64,000 nt of DNA from Sphingomonas sp. LaA6.9 (GTDB lineage Bacteria; Pseudomonadota; Alphaproteobacteria; Sphingomonadales; Sphingomonadaceae). A model generated the notes under the pieces. It ran no database searches. It saw only the letters and a program-made list of their open reading frames with translations, and was not told the origin of the DNA. The translations under genes and the position numbers were made by a program. The stretch lies in assembly GCF_022601895.1 (NCBI RefSeq), contig NZ_JAKVIO010000016.1:1-64000 (forward strand). The letters run 5' to 3'. This document shows positions 27,511 through 35,203 of the stretch, in pieces (the first letter of the stretch is position 1; each line of letters opens with the position of its first letter).

Positions 27511-28526
27511 TGCCCCAGACATGCCGATACCAATCGATCGAATGCCGGGCCGCCACGAACCGGGTCCGCCACCGGCAGGCCCAGCCGCGCGCCTTCGGTT
27601 TCCATCAGGCGCTCGGCATCCTCCACCGAAAGTGCGGAGGTGTTGAAGCTTACGCCTGCACAACGGACCTGCGGGTTGACGCGGCGCGCCAATAGCAGGT
27701 TGGTTTCGATCGCCTCCTCCACGGTTGGCAGCGCGAAGCCCGCCGCGCCTACCATGTTGCGTCGGCCCGGCTCGTGGCAGACCACGACCACATCGGGCTG
27801 GCTGCCGTGGAGCAGCGCGAGCGAAACCCCCGCATAAGAAGGGTGAAACAGCGATCCCTGCCCCTCGATCACGTCCCAATGGTCGTCGGCGGCATCGGGC
27901 GTCAGCATTTCGGCGGCGCCCGCGCAGAAATCTGCGACCACGGCGTCCATCGGCATACCCCGGCCGGCGATCAGGATTCCCGTCTGGCCCGTGGCGCGAA
28001 AATCGGAGGCGATTCCGCGCCGACGAAACGCGCGATCGATTGCGAGCGCGGTGTATTTCTTGCCCAGCGCGCAATCGGTGCCAACGGTCAGCAACCGATT
28101 GCCCGTACGCTTGGCACCCGAAGCGACGCTGATACTGTTCGGCGGCCGGCGCACATCGATCAGTTGCCGCCCCTGACGCTCGGCCGCTTCTGCGAGCCGC
28201 GCGATGCTCGACAAGGGCACATGCATCCCGCTCACGATATCGAGCCCCGCGCCCAGCGCCTGCAACAGCCCGTCGATCCAGCTGTCCGGGATACCGCCTC
28301 CGGGCGTTGCGGCACCGATGACCATCGCACGGGCGCCGCCCGCACGCGCCTCCACAGGCGCCATCGCGGGCAAGCCGGTGGTCACTGCCGCGCCGGGCAG
28401 TCGATACTCGCCAATGCAGTGCTCGCTTGCCCAGTCTGCGAGACCAAGCGCGGTCTTCAGGAAAGCGCGTTCCCCAACGTCGCCGAGGAAGAGCAGATAT
28501 GGCTGGGGCAGCGCGGCGATTGTCAT
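27507..28526 (-). CDS. dgcN: DUF1611 family protein, DgcN-like (D-glutamate N-acetyltransferase candidate)
   Basis: A 339-residue cytosolic protein. The DUF1611 P-loop is LLTVGTDCALGKKYTALA (G149-K157). The family N-terminal Rossmann-like part includes ARAMVIGAATPGGGIPDSW, and the C-terminal part includes WDVIEGQGSLFHPSYAGVSL. DUF1611 proteins next to enolase-superfamily epimerases have been described as DgcN, which N-acetylates D-glutamate, the product then being epimerised by DgcA. Here the gene overlaps the DgcA-like gene (ATGA at 28523-28526), so the pair is conserved in order. The assignment rests on family and adjacency, not on tested activity. Confidence 0.82.
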   Translation of the reverse strand: MTIAALPQPYLLFLGDVGERAFLKTALGLADWASEHCIGEYRLPGAAVTTGLPAMAPVEARAGGARAMVIGAATPGGGIPDSWIDGLLQALGAGLDIVSGMHVPLSSIARLAEAAERQGRQLIDVRRPPNSISVASGAKRTGNRLLTVGTDCALGKKYTALAIDRAFRRRGIASDFRATGQTGILIAGRGMPMDAVVADFCAGAAEMLTPDAADDHWDVIEGQGSLFHPSYAGVSLALLHGSQPDVVVVCHEPGRRNMVGAAGFALPTVEEAIETNLLLARRVNPQVRCAGVSFNTSALSVEDAERLMETEGARLGLPVADPVRGGPAFDRLVSACLGQ

Positions 28527-29551
28527 GCGCCCTGCCCAGTCATGGTCGCACCGCCCCAGACCGCATCCCCGCAATGGATCTGGCCATCGCGATATGTGGC
28601 GCGCTCGGTGCGGTCCGACGTCAGATGGAGCGGCCCGTCGAGATCGACGACAGTCGATTGCTGACCGACGAGCCACGCGGGAGCCATCGCCAACGAGGTC
28701 CCGATCATGTTGCCGACCATGACCTGAAGGCCGAGCCGGCGCGCTTCATGCGCCATTGCGAGCGCCTCGGTAAGCCCGCCACACTTGTCGAGCTTGATGT
28801 TGATCACGTCGAACGACCCGGCGAATGCCGCCACATCCGCGAGCGTCTGGACGGTCTCATCGGCGGCGATCGCGATCGGGGAATCCAGCCCCTCCAGATC
28901 TGCTTCGCTGCCGACGGGCAGTGGCTGCTCGATCAGCGAGACGCCGGCATCGACCAGCACGGGTATGAGCCGCTCAAGGCCCGCGCGATCGAGCCCCTGA
29001 TTGGCGTCCACCCCGATCCATGCTTCAGGGCGCGCTGCGCGCGCCGCCCTTACGCGCGCAGCATCGTCCTGGTCGCCGCAGAGTTTGAGTTTGAGCGCTG
29101 CAAAATCCGAAGCCCGGGCGCCCGCGCCGACCACCGCAGGCGCCTCCGCGCCGAAAGTGAAAGTAGTGATGAGCGCGCCGGGTTTTTCCAGTCCCGCGAG
29201 CCGCCACAGCGGGCAACCGGCACGCTTCGCCTCAAGATCCCACAGAGCACAATCCAGGGCGTTTCTGGCGCCACCCGCAGGAAGAATATGCTGCAGTTCT
29301 TCGCGACCGATACCCGCTTCGATCGCGCCCCTGACCCGCTCGATGCGTTCAACCATCGCAGTGACATCGTCTCCGCGGTAATAGACGCCGGCAGCCTCTC
29401 CACGTCCGACAAGATCACCGTCATGAAGCGCAACGACGAGCGCCTGATGTTGCGAAAAGACGTGGCCCGAAATCCTGAAGGGCGCCTTCAGATTCCACTG
29501 CTCAACAGCCAGCTCCAACCGGATGCCATGATGTTTGTCGGCGCTCGACAT
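28523..29551 (-). CDS. dgcA: Enolase-superfamily epimerase, DgcA / L-Ala-D/L-Glu epimerase-like
   Basis: A 342-residue enzyme of the muconate-lactonizing subgroup. Catalytic residues are all visible: KLK near 154-156 (ALKLKLC), metal ligands in GVDANQG (Asp 182), IEQPLP and AADETVQ, and the second-face lysine in NIKLDKCGG. This spelling fits dipeptide epimerases and the DgcA N-acetyl-D-glutamate racemase. GGGGAG precedes the ATG at 29551; a TTG 12 bases upstream is less likely. It is the first gene of the eight-gene operon. With DgcN it would convert D-Glu to N-acetyl-L-Glu; alternatively it would epimerise murein L-Ala-D-Glu. Confidence 0.85.
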   Translation of the reverse strand: MSSADKHHGIRLELAVEQWNLKAPFRISGHVFSQHQALVVALHDGDLVGRGEAAGVYYRGDDVTAMVERIERVRGAIEAGIGREELQHILPAGGARNALDCALWDLEAKRAGCPLWRLAGLEKPGALITTFTFGAEAPAVVGAGARASDFAALKLKLCGDQDDAARVRAARAARPEAWIGVDANQGLDRAGLERLIPVLVDAGVSLIEQPLPVGSEADLEGLDSPIAIAADETVQTLADVAAFAGSFDVINIKLDKCGGLTEALAMAHEARRLGLQVMVGNMIGTSLAMAPAWLVGQQSTVVDLDGPLHLTSDRTERATYRDGQIHCGDAVWGGATMTGQGA

Positions 29552-30120
29552 TGCACTCCCCAAGCTGTCACTTTCTCGATGGAAGTGACGTCATCCTGGG
29601 AAGGACATATTTCTCCGTTTAGAAATAGGTCAACGAAAGTTTCGACACATCATTGTAAAGTTTTCCAAATAGAGAATTGATAGAGTGACGTTATTGATCC
29701 GCTTTTCAATGACGTCTGCGCGGCGTCATCTTGCTTCGGATATTTTTAAGCGGCGATCTTGTTTGCCATTACGAACGAAGATTCTGGTCATGACCCCGTT
29801 CTGAATGATTATCACGCCGCGCGAATCCGACGGCGGGCAATTTCACGAATCGGGCATGTTCGCCGGCTTGAAAAAGGTCCTGCCGCAGCACCACCGCACG
29901 CCGCACTCCGATCACCCGATGCACCGAAGCAAGGTCGGTCAGGTCGGTGTGTGGAATCCGCCACAGCGACGATCCGGAAGCACCACGTATTTGTCCTTAT
30001 TATGCAAAAGACGCTTTAGTGATAATGTCTTCGGTGATAATGTCCTTGTTAAAGACGAGACTTCCGTAGTGCCGGCCAGTACCGGGCCGTCAGAGCCTGA
30101 TCAACAGGGGGAGATGGTCG
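29552..30120. other. Divergent intergenic region between dgcA operon and outer-membrane protein
   Basis: No gene is supported; frames here are short and have no recognisable product. It should hold the promoter of the D-peptide operon and that of the outer-membrane protein. Visible signals are the perfect octamer TGACGTCA at 29586-29593, further TGACGT copies at 29686 and 29710, a palindrome CGAAAGTTTCG just after 29630, and the tandem repeat at 30019-30044 (listed separately). Confidence 0.5.
30019..30044 (+). promoter_or_regulatory. Tandem direct repeat upstream of outer-membrane protein
   Basis: GTGATAATGTC occurs twice, at 30019-30029 and 30034-30044, a 15-base period, about 75-100 bases before the start codon at 30121. 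Direct repeats at this spacing suit a response-regulator or other tandem-binding activator. The regulator is not identifiable here. Confidence 0.45.
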
Positions 30121-30951
30121 ATGATCATGTTGACAGTAAAGCGCGTGATGGTTGCCGCCGTACTTGGCGGGGTTTTCGGAGCGACGTCAGCAAATGCTCA
30201 GGCCCTGGACGACAAGTTCTGGATTGAAGGGTCTGCCTATTTCCCAAAAGTCGATACGGACATCAGAGTATCGTCGCTTACAGACAACACCGTAGGAACA
30301 GAGATCGACCTCGAATCCGATCTGGGCCTCGACAATGATTCCACTCTGCCCGCGGTATTCGCGGGTGTTCGTCTGGGGAGCAATTTCTCGATCGGCGCCG
30401 AATATTATTCGCTGGGACGCGATGGAACTGTCAATCTTGCGCGTGATATCGTCTTTGACGACGTCACATATCCCGCCACCGCGAGTATAACGAGCAAGTT
30501 CAATACCGATGTGTATCGGCTTACGCTCGGATATGCTTTCGTGCGCGAGGACAATTTCGAAATTGGCGCCGCGCTGGGGTTGCATGCGACCGATTTCGAG
30601 ATTCAGATTGAGGGTATCGGAAATGTCGGGGGAGCAACCGGACAGTTCGAGTCACGCCGTCGCTCCGCGCTCGCGCCACTTCCGACGGTCGGACTGTTCG
30701 GCGCATATGAGATCATGCCCAAGCTGACCCTGACCGGGCGTATCGACTATCTGTCCCTGTCGATTGACGATTATGATGGCCGCCTCATCAACACCCAGGC
30801 TGCGTTGACCTATCGCGTATTCAAGAATGTCGGCATCGGCGCAATGTATCGCTATGTCGACTATCGGCTCGATGTCGAAAAGCCCGAATGGGAGGGACGG
30901 ATCGCTTACGAGTTCAAGGGGCCTGCGATCTTTCTCCAGGTCGGATTTTAA
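30121..30951 (+). CDS. Outer-membrane beta-barrel protein of unknown function
   Basis: A 276-residue exported protein: signal peptide MIMLTVKRVMVAAVLGGVFG, cleavage likely after SANAQA. The mature part alternates short amphipathic strands (FWIEGSAYFPKV, VFAGVRLGSNFSIGAEYYSL, RLTLGYAFVREDNFEIGAAL) and ends in a terminal phenylalanine (GPAIFLQVGF), as expected for an eight- to ten-strand barrel assembled by the BAM complex. The overall plan recalls OmpW/OmpA-like small porins, but no signature is decisive. AGGGGGAG lies seven bases before the start. It is divergent from the D-peptide operon, and its promoter region has a tandem repeat. Confidence 0.75.
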   Translation: MIMLTVKRVMVAAVLGGVFGATSANAQALDDKFWIEGSAYFPKVDTDIRVSSLTDNTVGTEIDLESDLGLDNDSTLPAVFAGVRLGSNFSIGAEYYSLGRDGTVNLARDIVFDDVTYPATASITSKFNTDVYRLTLGYAFVREDNFEIGAALGLHATDFEIQIEGIGNVGGATGQFESRRRSALAPLPTVGLFGAYEIMPKLTLTGRIDYLSLSIDDYDGRLINTQAALTYRVFKNVGIGAMYRYVDYRLDVEKPEWEGRIAYEFKGPAIFLQVGF

Positions 30952-31326
30952 GCACGCCTGAAAGCGGCCCCGGCCTGCGCGCTGGGGAACCGCGAAGGAC
31001 CGTTCACCTTCCCTTGAACACATGATCCGACGACGCGTTCGGATTGTACGAGACTAATTCGAGCTGGTCGCCGGCTCGTACCGTGACCAGGCGCTTTAGG
31101 CATATCAGGCGGGAAATCCAGTACGTTATCTTCGCTCCCATCGACGCGGAACTCTCGCCAATTTCGTGAATTTCACGTAGAATTGAGAACGACGCCTGCC
31201 CTCGCTACCGCCCGTGTCGACTGCGGGATTTCGACGGAATACGGCCCCCGTCGGGACTACCCGCATCCGCACGCTGACAATTGCCGCGCAGGCGTTGCGC
31301 ACTGTTGCGCTACAAGGAGCGATCTC
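30952..31326. other. Intergenic region, no gene seen
   Basis: No supported reading frame. The one notable site is the near-palindrome CGTGAA-T-TTCACG at 31165-31177, about 150 bases before the glycine-zipper gene, which could be an operator. No T-run terminator follows the outer-membrane protein gene. Confidence 0.5.
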
Positions 31327-31668
31327 ATGACGAAGGTTAAGCTGACCGTCTCGGGCCTTGTTCTCCTGTCGCTGCTGGCCACGCCGGCTACCGCCAAATC
31401 GTTGAGCAAGAAGGAAGAAGCAAGGGTGGCTCGGGCGGCCCCGCAAGACCAGGACGATGTCCGCTACTGCCTCCTCAAGCGCAAGAAGGGAGGCAAGACG
31501 GGCGCCATCGCGGGCACGGCCGGCGGCGCGGGTGTTGCGGTGATCGCCGGTGGCGGCCTCGCCGAGGCTGCACTGGCAGCCGGCGCGGGCGCGTTGGCGG
31601 GCCACACCATCGGCAAGGGCAGTTCCACGAACAAGGCGTGCGACGAGGTATTGGCAAGGAACAAATAG
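31327..31668 (+). CDS. Small exported glycine-zipper protein
   Basis: A 113-residue protein. AAGGAG eight bases before the ATG at 31327 decides the start, and the product then opens with a signal peptide (MTKVKLTVSGLVLLSLLA, then TPATAKS). Residues about 55-100 are a glycine-zipper hydrophobic stretch (GAIAGTAGGAGVAVIAGGGL, then AGAGALAGHTIGKG), as in envelope-inserting Gly-zipper proteins. Two cysteines (YCLLKRKK and NKACDEVL) flank it and may pair. A hairpin follows the stop. Probably an envelope structural or stress protein; no specific function can be assigned. Confidence 0.75.
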   Translation: MTKVKLTVSGLVLLSLLATPATAKSLSKKEEARVARAAPQDQDDVRYCLLKRKKGGKTGAIAGTAGGAGVAVIAGGGLAEAALAAGAGALAGHTIGKGSSTNKACDEVLARNK

Positions 31669-31688
31669 AGCCCGGCCACTACCGGGCT
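31669..31688 (+). terminator. Hairpin directly after glycine-zipper gene
   Basis: AGCCCGG (31669-31675) pairs with CCGGGCT (31682-31688) around a six-base loop, beginning at the base after the stop codon. There is no T-run, so it is a weak terminator candidate. Confidence 0.4.
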
Positions 31689-31756
31689 GCCGGGCGTGAC
31701 CGGGGGCCTGCCCTTTCGCGTGCGCTTCCGGAGCCGCCGCCAACGGCGCGCATATC

Positions 31757-32764
31757 TCAAAGCAGCGAAGTGAAACTCGACGGGAGCGCCTCCGCGTCAC
31801 GCTTGCGCCTCGCTCCCTTCGCCCTCTCCAGAGCCACCGAATAGAAACCCGCCGCGTCGCGCCTCGCCGCATCGCCAGCATATTCAATTCCGGCCGCGGG
31901 TGTGACGCTGAGCAGATAACCCTGCCAGTAGACCGGTTCCGCCAGTGCGCGCACAAGACGGTGAACCGTTCGCTCAAGGGCGCCGGAGCCGGACGAAGCG
32001 TGCAAGAGAACCGCGAAATCATGCTCCCCGACGCGCGCAATCATCGAAGCATCTTTCACGAGAAATGCCAGCCTCGATGCGAGCGATCCAAGGCAAGCCT
32101 CGCTCGCGGCGGGTCCAAACCGTTTTTCTATCCTCGCAATGTCTTCGACATTGATGATGACGAGCGCCTCGCTCAAGCTGCGCTCCCCGGCGCGCCCGTT
32201 AAAAAAATGCGCATCGAACGCAGCACGCGTGGCAAAACCGGTGCACTCGTCGACCCCCGCCATGCCGCGAAGACGCTCGCGACGCGTGCGCTCCAGCGTG
32301 ATGTCCTGTTTCGTCCCATAAAGTCGGCTCGGACGCCGCTCCTCACATTCCACGGCGGTGGCAAGCCGCATCCAGCGCGGCTCGCCGTCGGGCGAGATGA
32401 GCCGGGCGTCCATGGTGAAGCCTCGCCGGTGCTTTATCGCGTAGGCGCGCAGCAGCTCCATCGCTTCGCGCGATTCATCGCAATATCGTGCGACCGCATC
32501 GGCGCGGTCGACCCCCGTGTCGCGAGGCAGCCCGAATAGATCGAATATGCTGGTCGTCCAGGTCAGGGAATCGTCTCGCAGATCGCATTCCCACGCCCCC
32601 ACCCCGACGAATTTCCGGAGCAGTTCGCGATCCGCCGGCACTGTCAGGCGACCTTGCTGCGCCACAGCATCGCCCCCTGCATGATTTGGGTTCACCATCG
32701 CCGGAAGCGGCCAAGTATGGAGCAGCTGCCAGGGCTCGGAAAGGCCGATCTCGTGACCTGTCAT
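31757..32764 (-). CDS. PAS domain protein with degenerate GGDEF domain
   Basis: A 335-residue protein. A PAS fold spans about 55-165 (VGAWECDLRDDSLTWTTSIF; RLYGTKQDITLERTRRERLR). A GGDEF-like domain follows, but its signature is VGEHDF instead of GGDEF, and the usual DxLTGLxNR start is DECTGFATRAAF. Diguanylate cyclase activity is therefore unlikely; it may bind GTP or act as a receptor or scaffold. No EAL domain is present. No signal peptide or membrane helix is clear. An internal ATG at 32698 could be the true start; neither has a good ribosome site. Confidence 0.8.
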   Translation of the reverse strand: MTGHEIGLSEPWQLLHTWPLPAMVNPNHAGGDAVAQQGRLTVPADRELLRKFVGVGAWECDLRDDSLTWTTSIFDLFGLPRDTGVDRADAVARYCDESREAMELLRAYAIKHRRGFTMDARLISPDGEPRWMRLATAVECEERRPSRLYGTKQDITLERTRRERLRGMAGVDECTGFATRAAFDAHFFNGRAGERSLSEALVIINVEDIARIEKRFGPAASEACLGSLASRLAFLVKDASMIARVGEHDFAVLLHASSGSGALERTVHRLVRALAEPVYWQGYLLSVTPAAGIEYAGDAARRDAAGFYSVALERAKGARRKRDAEALPSSFTSLL

Positions 32765-32898
32765 TGCGGACGTGACGTAATAAGCATCAACGCCCGGCTT
32801 AGTGGCATCCCGTTAAACCCCTCTTATCACAAACCTGTGAAACGGCCCGAAAGGCACGGCACAGACCTGGAGCATCGAGGGTTAAATCGGACCCGCTC

Positions 32899-33001
32899 AT
32901 CCTGAGGAGCCGTTGAGCTTGCCGAAACGGCGTCTCGAAGGACGCTCACTGCCAGATCCTTCGAGACAGGCCTTCGCCTTCGCTCAGTCCCTCCTCAGGA
33001 T
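32899..33001. repeat. Intergenic palindromic repeat element (REP-like)
   Basis: Nested inverted repeats: ATCCTGAGGAG (32899-32909) with CTCCTCAGGAT (32991-33001), and GTCTCGAAGGA (32932-32942) with TCCTTCGAGAC (32957-32967). The layout resembles dispersed intergenic palindromes common in sphingomonad genomes. It sits between the PAS/GGDEF gene and dnaB, just beyond the dnaB stop codon. Confidence 0.7.
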
Positions 33002-33037
33002 AAGCGGTCAGGTCATGCCGATTTGGCGCGCGATGCT

Positions 33038-34549
33038 CTAGTTATACTGCTCGGGCAACCGGTTATCCTCAATATAGTCGGAAAAGCGCGTGATCTTGCT
33101 GTCGAAACGCATCTTGACCGATCCCGTGGCACCATGGCGCTGCTTGGCAATGATGAGCTGCGCAAGGCCGCTGATCTTGAAGTCCTCCTGCAGCCACGCG
33201 TTCCAGGCGTCATGCTCTTCCGCCGTCGAATTGGCGTTGGGCTCAGCCGGCTTCTTGAACGAGTGATAATAGTCCTCGCGGTAGACGAACCAGACCATGT
33301 CGGCGTCCTGCTCGATCGAGCCCGATTCACGAAGATCGGACAGCTGCGGGCGCTTGTCCTCACGCTGCTCGACCGCACGGCTGAGCTGCGAGAGCGCGAT
33401 CACGGGGACGTTGAGCTCCTTCGCCAGCGTCTTGAGGCCGCGGCTGATCTCCGAGATTTCCTGCACGCGGTTGCCGTCGCTCGACTTGCCCGAGCCCTGG
33501 AGCAGCTGGAGATAGTCGATCACGATGAAGCCGATATCGTGCCGGCGCTTCAAGCGACGGGCGCGTGTGCGGAGCGCCGCGATCGTCAGGCCCGGCGTAT
33601 CGTCGATGAACAGTGGCAGGTTTTCGAGCTCGCCCGAGGCCCGCGCGAGATTGCGGAAATCCTGCTGGCTGATCTTGCCCATGCGGAGGCTTTCACCGCT
33701 GATCCCCGATTGTTCGGAGAGGATACGCGTCGCGAGCTGGTCCGCAGCCATTTCGAGGCTGAAGAACGCGACCTTGGCGCCGACCGACTTCTTCATGTCT
33801 ATCCCATCCTCGAAATCGCGCTGCCAGCGGCTGGCGGCGTTAAACGCGATGTTCGTGGCGAGCGACGTCTTGCCCATGCCCGGTCGGCCGGCGAGGATGA
33901 TAAGGTCCGAGTGGTGGAGACCACCGATGCGCGAGTTGATAACGGACAACCCGGTCGTGACGCCCGACAGCCCGCCGCCCGCGTTGAGGGCCTTTTCGGC
34001 CATTTCCACCGCGACGCGACTGGCTTGCAGGAAGGTCTTGACCGAGCCGGTCTCTCCGCCCTCTTCGGCGACGCGGTAGAGCGCGACCTCGGCGTCCTCG
34101 ATCTGCTTCTTCGGATTCACCTCATCCGATGTGTCCATCGCCTTGGTAACGAGTTCGCGCCCGACGCCGATGAGTGCCCGCAACATCGCGAGCTCATAGA
34201 TCTGCTCGGCAAAGTCGCGCGCCGCGATCAGCGCCGCGCCGCTGCCCGTGAGCCGCGCGAGATAGGCCGGACCGCCCAGATCCTTCATGGCCTCGTCGCT
34301 CTCGAACATCGGACGAAGCGTAACGGGGCTCGCAATCATGTTCTTGGTGACGAGCTTCAGGATCGCGTCATAGATGCGGCCGTGCACAGGCTCGTAGAAA
34401 TGCTCGGCGCGCAGCTTCTGCATCACGTCCTCGGCAACGCGATTGTCGAGCATCATCGCGCCCAGCAACGCGGCCTCCGCCTCGATATTCTGCGGAAGTT
34501 CGGGTTGCTCGCCTTCATTGGCGGGAATCAGTCGGATCGGATCAGCCAT
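33038..34549 (-). CDS. dnaB: Replicative DNA helicase DnaB
   Basis: A 503-residue hexameric helicase that unwinds DNA at the replication fork. The N-terminal domain starts PQNIEAEAALLGAMMLDNR. The RecA-like domain has Walker A AGRPGMGKTSLATNIA near 235, FFSLEMAADQLATRI near 280, Walker B FIVIDYLQLLQG near 355, VPVIALSQLSRAVEQR, and the C-terminal QDADMVWFVYREDYY. ATG 34549 gives the standard start MADPIRLIP. It has about 25 residues more than E. coli DnaB, including an insert near 260 (WQRDFEDGIDMKKSVGAKV) that I believe is common in alphaproteobacteria. It is divergent from the UPF0262 gene, with DnaA-box-like sequences between them. Confidence 0.97.
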   Translation of the reverse strand: MADPIRLIPANEGEQPELPQNIEAEAALLGAMMLDNRVAEDVMQKLRAEHFYEPVHGRIYDAILKLVTKNMIASPVTLRPMFESDEAMKDLGGPAYLARLTGSGAALIAARDFAEQIYELAMLRALIGVGRELVTKAMDTSDEVNPKKQIEDAEVALYRVAEEGGETGSVKTFLQASRVAVEMAEKALNAGGGLSGVTTGLSVINSRIGGLHHSDLIILAGRPGMGKTSLATNIAFNAASRWQRDFEDGIDMKKSVGAKVAFFSLEMAADQLATRILSEQSGISGESLRMGKISQQDFRNLARASGELENLPLFIDDTPGLTIAALRTRARRLKRRHDIGFIVIDYLQLLQGSGKSSDGNRVQEISEISRGLKTLAKELNVPVIALSQLSRAVEQREDKRPQLSDLRESGSIEQDADMVWFVYREDYYHSFKKPAEPNANSTAEEHDAWNAWLQEDFKISGLAQLIIAKQRHGATGSVKMRFDSKITRFSDYIEDNRLPEQYN

Positions 34550-34620
34550 GGCTCTGCTTCTCGCGCACGCCGGGGCCGGGCTCAACCCAGAGCAACTTGT
34601 GTATGTTTGGCCCCGGCGCC

Positions 34621-34640
34621 TGTGGAAAAACTGTGGATTA
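34621..34640. promoter_or_regulatory. Pair of DnaA-box-like sequences upstream of dnaB
   Basis: TGTGGAAAA (34621-34629) and TGTGGATTA (34632-34640) each differ by one base from the DnaA box TGTGGATAA and lie 11 bases apart, one helical turn, in the dnaB/UPF0262 divergent region. They could regulate dnaB by DnaA. Confidence 0.45.
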
Positions 34641-34710
34641 CCGATAACACAGGATTGCCGTGGTGGCGAAGCAGTTGAGGCGCGCGCGCTTCCCCGATAG
34701 AGGCGGAACA

Positions 34711-35193
34711 ATGGCGGACCCGCGCATCATCGATATCGAGCTCGATCAGGCTACGATCATCTGGCGCAGTGCGGATGTCGAGCAGGAGCGCCGGATCGCC
34801 ATCTTCGACATCCTCGAAGGCAATCACTTCGCGCCGCAGCGCGAACACGCCGATGGCTACAAGGGCCCGTATCGCATACGCCTGCGCGTCGAGGAGGGGC
34901 GGCTTGCGCTCGATATCGGCCGCGAGGACGGCACGCCGCTCGAATCCCTCATCCTCGGGCTCGGGCGCTTCCGGCGACCGATCAAGGACTATTTCGCGAT
35001 CTGCGACAGCTATTTCCAGGCGATCCGCCAGTCAACGCCGCAGCAGATCGAGACGGTGGACATGGCTAGGCGCGCTATCCACAATGATGCCGCGTCGCTG
35101 CTGGTCGAGCGGCTCGAGGGGAAGATCGACCTGGATTTCGATACTGCGCGGCGGCTCTTTACGCTGATCTGCGTGCTGCACATCAAGGGGTAA
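34711..35193 (+). CDS. UPF0262 family protein
   Basis: A 160-residue soluble protein of the alphaproteobacterial UPF0262 family, with the characteristic start PRIIDIELDQATIIWRSADV, the central GPYRIRLRVEEGRLALDIGR, and the end ARRLFTLICVLHIKG. Its function is unknown. The ATG at 34711 is preceded by AGAGGCGGAACA. It is divergent from dnaB and 10 bases ahead of the GH25-like gene, which precedes the pyrimidine deaminases, so a four-gene unit UPF0262-GH25-cdd-dcd is likely. Confidence 0.9.
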   Translation: MADPRIIDIELDQATIIWRSADVEQERRIAIFDILEGNHFAPQREHADGYKGPYRIRLRVEEGRLALDIGREDGTPLESLILGLGRFRRPIKDYFAICDSYFQAIRQSTPQQIETVDMARRAIHNDAASLLVERLEGKIDLDFDTARRLFTLICVLHIKG

Positions 35194-35203
35194 GACGGGG
35201 GCA

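Noticed and set aside
26485-27837. 450-residue open frame opposite the POT transporter
   Set aside because: Antisense to well-supported POT and DUF1611 genes; no motif.
29759-30227. Short plus-strand frames (86 and 140 residues) before the outer-membrane protein
   Set aside because: No ribosome site or family resemblance, and one overlaps the true start of the outer-membrane protein gene out of frame.
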